Assembly (NCBI GenBank): GCA_947495165.1
Contig: CANLXM010000001.1
Location: 1,302,001-1,366,000, forward strand
Direction of reading: 5' to 3'
DNA from: an uncultured Cellulomonadaceae bacterium
GTDB lineage: Bacteria > Actinomycetota > Actinomycetes > Actinomycetales > Cellulomonadaceae
DNA length: 64,000 bases
The first letter of the stretch is position 1. Each line of letters starts with the position of its first letter. Made by a program: the position numbers and the translations under genes. Under the pieces are notes generated by a model that was not told the DNA's origin, searched no databases, and worked only from the letters and a program-made list of their open reading frames with translations. Of the stretch, positions 58,164 to 64,000 are shown in pieces.

Positions 58164-59562
58164 GCGGACGGACCTCGCGGCCCGCTGGGGCACGGTGCAC
58201 CTGATCGGGGTGGGCGGCGCGGGCATGTCGGTGGTCGCGCGACTCCTGCAGGGGCGCGGTGTGCGTGTCCAGGGCTCGGATGCGACGGCGTCCGCGACGC
58301 TCGCGGCGCTGACCACTGCGGGTGTCCCGACGTGGGTCGGGCACGACGCCGCGCACGTGACGGGGGCGGACACGGTGGTCGTGTCGACCGCGGTCCGGGA
58401 GTCCAACCCCGAGCTGCGCGCCGCCCGGGCGGCGGGTCTGCGTGTGCTGCACCGCTCCGAGGCCCTCGCCGGGCTGATGGACGGGGCGCGCGCGGTGGCG
58501 GTCGCCGGCGCCCACGGCAAGACGACGACGTCGGGCATGATCGCGCTCGCGCTCGCGGGCGCCGGGCTCGACCCGTCCTTCGCGATCGGCGGGAGCGTCC
58601 GGCACGTCGACGGCACGCTGCCCGGCGGCCATCTCGGCACCTCCGACATCCTCGTCGCCGAGGCCGATGAGTCGGACGGGTCCTTCCTGAACTACGCGCC
58701 CCTGGTGGCGGTCGTGACGAACGTGGAGCCGGACCACCTCGACCACTACGGCTCGCGCGAGGCGTTCATGCAGGCGTTCGTCGACTTCGCCGGCCGGGTG
58801 CGCCCGGGCGGGACGCTCGTCGCCTGCGCGGACGACCCCGGCGCGGCGGACCTGGCGCGCGCACACCCCGGCGACGTGGTCACCTACGGGTTCGACGCCG
58901 GTGCGGACGCGCGGATCGTCGGGTACGAGCCGGCGGGCACGGGGGCCCGCGTCCGGGTTGCGCTCCCCGAGCGTTTCGGTGGCGAGGAGCACGCGCTCGA
59001 GCTGCGCGTGCCTGGGCGGCACAACGCGGCGAACGCGACCGCCGCCCTCGCGAGCGCGTGCGCGCTCGGCGCGGACCCGCACGCCGCTGCCACCGCCCTG
59101 GGCGGGTTCTTGGGCGCGGGGCGCAGGTTCGAGCTGCGGGGCGAGGTCGGCGACGTCCGGGTCGTCGACGACTACGCCCATCATCCGACCGAGGTGCGCG
59201 CCCTCCTCGAGGCCGCGCGCGTCGTCGCCGGCACCGGCCGGGTCGGTGTGCTCTTCCAGCCGCACCTGTTCTCGCGCACGGTCACGTTCGCGGACGAGTT
59301 CGCGGCGGCGCTCGCGCTGGCGGACCACGCGATCGTCACGGACATCTACGCCGCGCGCGAGGACCCGCTCCCCGGGGCGACGAGCGCGCTGATCGTGGAC
59401 CGGATGTCGCCCGCCCGGTCGGAGCTCGTCGGAGACCGGGGCGAGGCCGCGCGCGCCCTCGCTGCCTGGGCGCGGCCCGGGGACCTGCTCCTGACGGTGG
59501 GGGCGGGGGACGTCACCGAGCTGGGCGAGGTGATCCTGGCGGAGCTGCGAGGTGCCTCGTGA
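58153..59562 (+). CDS. murC: UDP-MurNAc--L-alanine ligase (MurC)
   Basis: The 469-residue ligase adds the first stem-peptide residue. It has an N-terminal HLIGVGGAGMS fold, ATP-site AGAHGKTTTSG, EADESDGSF, NVEPDHLDHYGS, RHNAANATAALA and VVDDYAHHPTEVRA. GTG 58153 overlaps the end of murG, and the stop overlaps ftsQ as GTGA. The run murE-murF-mraY-murD-ftsW-murG-murC is unbroken by any gap over 5 bp. Confidence 0.96.
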   Translation: MGDERTDLAARWGTVHLIGVGGAGMSVVARLLQGRGVRVQGSDATASATLAALTTAGVPTWVGHDAAHVTGADTVVVSTAVRESNPELRAARAAGLRVLHRSEALAGLMDGARAVAVAGAHGKTTTSGMIALALAGAGLDPSFAIGGSVRHVDGTLPGGHLGTSDILVAEADESDGSFLNYAPLVAVVTNVEPDHLDHYGSREAFMQAFVDFAGRVRPGGTLVACADDPGAADLARAHPGDVVTYGFDAGADARIVGYEPAGTGARVRVALPERFGGEEHALELRVPGRHNAANATAALASACALGADPHAAATALGGFLGAGRRFELRGEVGDVRVVDDYAHHPTEVRALLEAARVVAGTGRVGVLFQPHLFSRTVTFADEFAAALALADHAIVTDIYAAREDPLPGATSALIVDRMSPARSELVGDRGEAARALAAWARPGDLLLTVGAGDVTELGEVILAELRGAS

Positions 59563-60539
59563 AGCCGCCCGCGCGGCCGCGTCCTGCGGGGCCGCCGCCA
59601 GGAGAGCGGGCGCCGCGCCGCCCGGCGCCGCGACCGCAGGAGCCCGCACGCGCGCCTGCCCCGTCCCCGCGGCCCGCCGCACCCGCGCGACGGCCGGTCC
59701 CCGCGCCGCCGGCCCCACCTGCCGCGGACGAGGCGGCGCAGGATCGCGGCGCCCGAGACCGGTGGCGATCCTGGATGCCAGCGGCTCGTCCCGATCGCAC
59801 GGTCTCGACAGGCCTCGCCGCACGGATCGCCGAGCGTGAGGCTGCGGTCCGGCGTCGACGTCTCGTGCGCGGGGCGATCGCCGCAGGCTGCGTCGCCGTC
59901 GTCGGGCTGCTGATCTGGGCGGTGTTCTTCTCGCCGCTGTTCCGCCTCGACCTGGCCCAGGTCGAGATCACGGGCGAGGGCACCGTCATCGACCCGGCCG
60001 ACGTGATGGCCGTGGTCCGGTCCGTCGACGAGACTCCGCTGACGCGGCTCGACACGGTCGGGCTGCGGCTGGAGATCCTCGACGTGCCGGGCGTCCGCGA
60101 CGTGCGCGTCGCCCGCGCGTGGCCCCGGGGACTGACGGTGCGCCTCGAGTCGCGCGAGCCGGTCGCCGCGGCGCCGGTGCCCGGGGGTGTCGTGCTGCTC
60201 GACGACGAGGGAGTGCAGGTCGGTCGTGCGGACGCGACGCCGGACGGGCTGCCGGAGATCGACATCGACCTCGCGGGGGAGAGCCGGCGCAGTCTCGAGG
60301 CCGCGCTGATCCTGCTCAACGCGCTCCCGCCCGAGCTCGCGACGCAGGTGCGCACGATCTCGGCGGAGACGCCCGACGCGGTGTCGATGCGGCTCGAGGA
60401 CGGCTCGCGGGTGCTGTGGGGGAGCTCGGCGGACGCCGCGCTCAAGGTCCAGGTCCTCGAGGTGCTGCGCAACGACGAGGCGTCGCGCAAGGCCGTCGTG
60501 TTCGACGTCTCGGCGCCCACCGCACCGATCACCCGGTGA
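59559..60539 (+). CDS. ftsQ: Cell division protein FtsQ
   Basis: The 326-residue bitopic protein has a ~105-residue cytoplasmic N-terminus that is mostly Pro, Ala and Arg, one transmembrane helix (about 107-127, GAIAAGCVAVVGLLIWAVFF), a POTRA domain (FRLDLAQVEITGEGTVIDPADV) and an FtsQ domain that binds FtsL and FtsB. GTG 59559 overlaps the murC stop. A 146-bp gap with a promoter separates it from ftsZ. Confidence 0.92.
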   Translation: MKPPARPRPAGPPPGERAPRRPAPRPQEPARAPAPSPRPAAPARRPVPAPPAPPAADEAAQDRGARDRWRSWMPAARPDRTVSTGLAARIAEREAAVRRRRLVRGAIAAGCVAVVGLLIWAVFFSPLFRLDLAQVEITGEGTVIDPADVMAVVRSVDETPLTRLDTVGLRLEILDVPGVRDVRVARAWPRGLTVRLESREPVAAAPVPGGVVLLDDEGVQVGRADATPDGLPEIDIDLAGESRRSLEAALILLNALPPELATQVRTISAETPDAVSMRLEDGSRVLWGSSADAALKVQVLEVLRNDEASRKAVVFDVSAPTAPITR

Positions 60540-60611
60540 TCCGGAGGCCGACACGCACGCGCGGTCGTTGCTCCGGCGGGCTCGGCGACCTAGCGTCATC
60601 CTCAGCACTAC

Positions 60612-60651
60612 TTGACATAACTATAACCCTCTACTAGAGGGTGAAGGTTAT
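60612..60651 (+). promoter_or_regulatory. ftsZ promoter region with palindrome
   Basis: A consensus -35 TTGACA (60612-60617) lies in an AT-rich island. TAGAGG at 60635-60640 has the 17-bp spacing, and TACTAG at 60632-60637 is an alternative -10. An exact inverted repeat, ACCCTCT-N3-AGAGGGT (60626-60642), covers the -10 and is a candidate operator. Confidence 0.6.
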
Positions 60652-60685
60652 GCCGCACCGTCCGTCTGACTGAGAGGCACTCCCC

Positions 60686-61975
60686 GTGGCAACACCACAG
60701 AACTACTTGGCCGTCATCAAGGTGGTGGGCATCGGCGGCGGCGGCGTGAACGCCGTCAACCGGATGATCGAGGTGGGTCTCAAGGGCGTCGAGTTCATCG
60801 CCATCAACACGGACGCGCAGGCGCTCTTGATGTCGGACGCCGACGTCAAGCTCGACGTCGGACGCGAGCTCACGCGCGGCCTGGGCGCCGGTGCCGACCC
60901 CGAGGTCGGCAAGAAGGCGGCCGAGGACCACACCGAGGAGATCGAGGACGTCCTGCGTGGCGCCGACATGGTCTTCGTCACCGCGGGGGAGGGCGGCGGC
61001 ACGGGGACCGGCGGCGCCCCCGTCGTCGCGCGGATCGCGCGGTCGCTCGGCGCTCTCACCGTCGGCGTGGTCACGCGCCCGTTCACGTTCGAGGGTCGAC
61101 GCCGCGCGAACCAGGCAGAGTCCGGCATCGAGGCGCTGCGCAGCGAGGTCGACACGCTGATCGTGATCCCCAACGACCGGCTGCTGTCGATGTCCGACCG
61201 CAACGTGTCCGCGCTCGACGCGTTCCACTCGGCCGACCAGGTGCTGCTCTCCGGCGTCCAGGGCATCACTGACCTGATCACCACGCCCGGCCTGATCAAC
61301 CTCGACTTCGCCGACGTGAAGTCCGTGATGCAGGGCGCAGGCTCGGCGCTCATGGGCATCGGCTCCGCGCGGGGCGACGACCGTGCCGTCCAGGCCGCCG
61401 AGCTCGCGATCTCTTCGCCGCTGCTCGAGGCCAGCATCGACGGTGCGCACGGCGTGCTGCTGTCCATCCAGGGCGGGTCGGACCTCGGTCTGTTCGAGAT
61501 CAACGAGGCCGCGCGGCTCGTGCACGAGGCTGCGCACCCCGAGGCCAACATCATCTTCGGTGCGGTGATCGACGACGCCCTCGGGGACGAGGTCCGCGTC
61601 ACGGTGATCGCCGCCGGCTTCGACGGCGGCGCGCCCCAGGTGCGCAAGGACAGCCGGGGTCTGGGCCAGGTCGAGAGTGCGGCTCCCGCGCCGGCCCTCC
61701 AGCAGCCGGTCGCACGCCGGGCCGAGCCGCCGACGACGACCGGCATGCACGCGCAGGCCCGCCCGGTGCTGCCCGTCGAGGGCGAGCGCGCGCAGCGCAG
61801 CGAGGCGCCCACCCGCCAGCCCGTCGAGCCGACCACGGAGCAGGTCCCGGCGTTCCTCTCGACGGACCCCGACGCCAACCCGGCGACGGGTGCGCTCGAG
61901 GTGCCGCGGATCTTCGACGAGGAGCCCCCGCGCCGTCGCAACGACGACCTCGACATCCCCGACTTCCTCAAGTAG
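60686..61975 (+). CDS. ftsZ: Cell division GTPase FtsZ
   Basis: The 429-residue tubulin homologue forms the Z ring. It has the tubulin signature [10 protein letters not shown] near residue 108, the T7 loop ([11 protein letters not shown]) and a complete globular domain to about residue 315. A ~100-residue Pro/Arg-rich linker leads to the C-terminal peptide [10 protein letters not shown], which binds SepF and other partners. GTG 60686 has GAGGCA nearby as a weak ribosome-binding site. A dedicated promoter lies upstream. Confidence 0.98.
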   Translation: MATPQNYLAVIKVVGIGGGGVNAVNRMIEVGLKGVEFIAINTDAQALLMSDADVKLDVGRELTRGLGAGADPEVGKKAAEDHTEEIEDVLRGADMVFVTAGEGGGTGTGGAPVVARIARSLGALTVGVVTRPFTFEGRRRANQAESGIEALRSEVDTLIVIPNDRLLSMSDRNVSALDAFHSADQVLLSGVQGITDLITTPGLINLDFADVKSVMQGAGSALMGIGSARGDDRAVQAAELAISSPLLEASIDGAHGVLLSIQGGSDLGLFEINEAARLVHEAAHPEANIIFGAVIDDALGDEVRVTVIAAGFDGGAPQVRKDSRGLGQVESAAPAPALQQPVARRAEPPTTTGMHAQARPVLPVEGERAQRSEAPTRQPVEPTTEQVPAFLSTDPDANPATGALEVPRIFDEEPPRRRNDDLDIPDFLK

Positions 61976-61987
61976 TCCGGGAGTCCG

Positions 61988-62722
61988 GTGCGCGCGCACG
62001 AGCCCCAGGTGATCGAGGTCGACCTCGGCCCTGGGGTTCGCGCGTTCTTCACCGCGGCCGCGGGCGGTGTCTCGGAGGGCGGGTACGCGAGCCTGAACCT
62101 CGGCCTGTCCGTGGGTGACGCGACCGATCGCGTCCTGGAGAACCGAGCGCGCGTCGCTGCACGCGCGGGGATGCGCGTCAGCTATGCCACCCAGGTGCAC
62201 GGGACCGACGTGGCCCTCGTGGGTGAGGGGTCCGCGGGGCTGGACTGCGGTGAGGCTGACGCTCTGGTGACCACCGCTGCGCGGCAGGCGGTCGCCGTGC
62301 TCGTGGCTGACTGCGTCCCGGTGCTCCTGGCGGACCCGACCGCGGGCGTCGCGGCTGCGGTGCACGCCGGGAGGCGCGGGCTGACGGCAGGGGTGCTCGA
62401 GCGCGCGCTGGACGCGATGGATGCGGCGGGCGCACGAGAGCTTCGCGGTGCGGTCGGGCCGGCGGCGTGCGGGCGGTGCTACGAGGTCCCCGAGCAGCTG
62501 CGCGCCGACGTCGCGGCCGTGCACCCTGCGGCATGGAGCGAGACGAGCGCCGGGACGCCCGCGCTCGACCTGCCGGCGGCGGCGCGCGCGGTCCTGGAGC
62601 GCGCGGGTGTCTCGGTGCACCACGTCGACCGCTGCACGATCGAGGACGCCGCGCTGTTCTCGTACCGTCGCGCCGCGGGGACGCCGACGGGACGCACCGC
62701 GGGCGTCGTCGGGCTCCGTTGA
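61988..62722 (+). CDS. pgeF: Peptidoglycan editing factor PgeF (laccase-domain protein)
   Basis: The 244-residue YfiH/YlmD-family protein carries the metal-site residues in ATQVHGTDV, VADCVPVLL and AAVHAGRRG. The E. coli homologue prevents misincorporation of L-Ser for L-Ala in peptidoglycan precursors; other members act on nucleosides. It lies 12 bp after ftsZ and shares its transcript. The pyridoxal-phosphate homeostasis gene yggS, which follows pgeF in many actinobacteria, is absent here. Confidence 0.9.
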   Translation: MRAHEPQVIEVDLGPGVRAFFTAAAGGVSEGGYASLNLGLSVGDATDRVLENRARVAARAGMRVSYATQVHGTDVALVGEGSAGLDCGEADALVTTAARQAVAVLVADCVPVLLADPTAGVAAAVHAGRRGLTAGVLERALDAMDAAGARELRGAVGPAACGRCYEVPEQLRADVAAVHPAAWSETSAGTPALDLPAAARAVLERAGVSVHHVDRCTIEDAALFSYRRAAGTPTGRTAGVVGLR

Positions 62723-62735
62723 CCTGCGCCGCAGA

Positions 62736-62759
62736 CCCGACACGCGCGCGCGTGTCGGG
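62736..62759. terminator. Terminator-like palindrome between pgeF and sepF
   Basis: A perfect 24-bp palindrome (arms 62736-62747 and 62748-62759) lies 13 bp after the pgeF stop. With a 4-nt loop it forms a 10-bp GC stem. Confidence 0.65.
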
Positions 62760-62793
62760 CGTGTCGGTGCCCGGGCGGCGGCTTATCGGCGAC

Positions 62794-62799
62794 TAGCGT
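62794..62799 (+). promoter_or_regulatory. -10 element for sepF
   Basis: TAGCGT lies 51 bp before ATG 62851 and after the terminator-like palindrome, so sepF-yggT can be transcribed apart from ftsZ. Confidence 0.45.
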
Positions 62800-62850
62800 G
62801 AGCAGCGCTGAGCACGAGACCACCATGCACGCGACGAGATGGAGAGAGCG

Positions 62851-63339
62851 ATGGCCGGAGCGCTGCGCAAGACCATGCTGTACCTGGGCCTCGCCGACGA
62901 CCGCGGCGAGCAGGAGTACGCCGACGAGTACGTCGAGGACTACACCGAGCACGAGGGCGAGGCAGAGATGTCCCACGACTTCCCCGCGCAGGTGACGCCC
63001 ATCAACCGGGCCGTCGCGCAGCGCGAGCAGGCCATGCACGGCGCAGGTCTGCGCCGGATCACGACGGTCCACCCACGCTCGTACAACGATGCGCGCGTGA
63101 TCGGCGAGGCGTTCCGGTCCGGTACCCCGGTCATCATGAACCTCTCCGACATGGACGACGCCGACGCCAAGCGCCTCGTCGACTTCTCCGCCGGCCTCAT
63201 CTTCGGGCTCCGGGGTGCGATCGAGCGGGTCACCAACAAGGTCTTCCTGCTGTCGCCCGAGAGCGTCGAGATCACCGCGGAGGAGCGGGGCCCTGTCGCG
63301 GACCCCGTCACTCGCGCGGGCTTCTACAACCAGAGCTGA
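62851..63339 (+). CDS. sepF: Cell division protein SepF
   Basis: The 162-residue protein anchors FtsZ to the membrane. The N-terminal amphipathic helix is [13 protein letters not shown], an acidic linker follows (about 17-45, rich in Glu, Asp and Tyr), and the core domain runs from [20 protein letters not shown] to [13 protein letters not shown] 62851 leaves the membrane helix at the very N-terminus; ATG 62839 would add four residues. It is followed by yggT after 10 bp. Confidence 0.93.
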   Translation: MAGALRKTMLYLGLADDRGEQEYADEYVEDYTEHEGEAEMSHDFPAQVTPINRAVAQREQAMHGAGLRRITTVHPRSYNDARVIGEAFRSGTPVIMNLSDMDDADAKRLVDFSAGLIFGLRGAIERVTNKVFLLSPESVEITAEERGPVADPVTRAGFYNQS

Positions 63340-63349
63340 TCCGTCGCCG

Positions 63350-63637
63350 GTGGACATCGTCATCGAGGGCTTGCGGCTCGCGCTCTTCCTGTACATCCTC
63401 GTGCTCTTCGCCCGCGTGGTGCTCGACCTCGTGCGGATGCTCGCACGGGACTGGCGCCCCACGGGTGTCGTGCTCGTGCTCGCCGAGGGCGTGTACATGC
63501 TCACGGACCCGCCGCTGCGGCTCCTGCGCAAGGTCATCCCGCCGCTGTCGCTCGGTCCCGTCCGGCTCGACCTGGCCTTCATGGTCCTGCTCCTGGCGTG
63601 CTACCTGCTCTCCGGGTTGCTCAGCACCCTCGCCTGA
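63350..63637 (+). CDS. yggT: YggT family membrane protein
   Basis: The 95-residue protein has two transmembrane helices (about 5-25 and 73-93) around a loop with the YggT signature LTDPPLRLLRKVIPPLSLGPVRLD (PPLRLLRKVIPP in the middle). Its function is not established; in actinobacteria it lies between sepF and divIVA and may help envelope growth. GTG 63350 gives the family length and follows sepF by 10 bp. Confidence 0.88.
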   Translation: MDIVIEGLRLALFLYILVLFARVVLDLVRMLARDWRPTGVVLVLAEGVYMLTDPPLRLLRKVIPPLSLGPVRLDLAFMVLLLACYLLSGLLSTLA

Positions 63638-63695
63638 CCGGGGACGCGCCCGACGCCGTGGCGCTCTCCCCGCGCACAACTCCCCGTTCATCCGC

Positions 63696-63701
63696 TAGCG
63701 T
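63696..63701 (+). promoter_or_regulatory. -10 element for divIVA
   Basis: TAGCGT lies 62 bp before ATG 63764; GAGGTGA (63754-63760) is the ribosome-binding site. Confidence 0.45.
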
Positions 63702-63763
63702 GAGCCCGTGGTCGTCCCTGACCTCCCGCTCCTGACCCGCGAATACCGCATTGAGGTGACACG

Positions 63764-64000
63764 ATGGCACTGCTCACGGCAGACGACATCCTGAACAAGA
63801 AGTTCACGGCAACGAAGTTCCGTGAGGGGTACGACGTCGTCGAGGTCGACGACTTCCTCGACGAGGTCCTCGAGACCCTCCGTGCGCTCCAGGGTGAGAA
63901 CGACGACCTGCGCGCCAAGCTGGCCGAGGCTGAGGCCAAGGCCGCCGACGCGACGCGCGCCGGAGCGCAGGCTCCTGCGCCGGCCCCTGCACCCGAGCCG
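63764..64000 (+). CDS. divIVA: Polar growth protein DivIVA/Wag31, N-terminal part (runs off the end)
   Basis: The first 79 codons are present. The DivIVA N-terminal domain is clear: LTADDILNKKFTATKFREGYDVVEVDDFLDEVLETL, of which TATKFREGYDVVEVDDFLD is the core. A coiled coil begins at about residue 40 (LQGENDDLRAKLAEAEAK) and an Ala/Pro-rich linker follows at the edge. In actinobacteria DivIVA marks cell poles and directs peptidoglycan insertion. The rest of the gene lies outside the window. Confidence 0.93.
   Translation, partial: MALLTADDILNKKFTATKFREGYDVVEVDDFLDEVLETLRALQGENDDLRAKLAEAEAKAADATRAGAQAPAPAPAPEP

Overview
The window is a continuous stretch of high-GC chromosome from an actinobacterium. 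The order rnj-ftsK-pgsA-cinA-clgR, lhr-nei, recA-recX, miaB/miaA-dapF, hflX-dinG, lexA-nrdR and mraZ-rsmH-ftsL-ftsI-mur-ftsW-ftsQ-ftsZ-pgeF-sepF-yggT-divIVA is the conserved actinobacterial core. Two things point to the order Micrococcales, with Cellulomonadaceae or a near relative most likely. One is the MurE substrate loop, which is not of the diaminopimelate type. The other is the co-occurrence of RNase J and RNase Y. This placement is inference from gene content only. I see no tRNA or rRNA gene, prophage, insertion sequence or CRISPR array.

Layout. 1-6 kb: end of RNase J, FtsK, a CapA-like phosphoesterase, PgsA, PncC/CinA and ClgR. 6-15 kb: DNA repair (Nei-type glycosylase and Lhr helicase in one overlapping operon, a DUF3046 protein, RecA, RecX), then RNase Y. 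15-18.6 kb: a gluABCD-type amino-acid ABC importer. 18.7-24.3 kb: MiaB, two tandem YbjN-fold proteins, MiaA-DapF, an RsmC-like methyltransferase and a small P-loop kinase. 24.4-30.9 kb: HflX-DinG, lactate dehydrogenase, LexA facing a LysM membrane protein, and NrdR. 31-37.7 kb: SerA, a HelD-like RNA polymerase-associated ATPase, a CHASE3 histidine kinase with a single-domain response regulator, and a PAC2 protein. 37.8-41 kb: a spermidine-synthase-like protein, an SOS-controlled HEPN protein with DNA polymerase IV, and a DUF3040 protein. 41-45.5 kb: a MoxR-DUF58-transglutaminase operon. 46-64 kb: the division and cell-wall (dcw) cluster, running off the end inside divIVA.

Regulation is unusually readable. 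LexA boxes of the actinobacterial form TCGAAC-N4-GTTCGA lie in front of recA, between lexA and the LysM gene, and in front of the HEPN-dinB operon, so the window holds a small SOS regulon. recA also has a close match to the LexA-independent RecA-NDp (PafBC) promoter. At least nine genes have a TANNNT -10 element 6-8 nt before the start codon, as expected for leaderless transcripts. The 474-bp gap between the divergent moxR operon and mraZ carries eleven GTGGAG-type boxes at 10- and 7-bp steps, including three tandem 17-bp copies; I interpret this as an extended MraZ operator.

The best candidates for something new are this MraZ-type array and the LexA-controlled HEPN-DNA polymerase IV pair.
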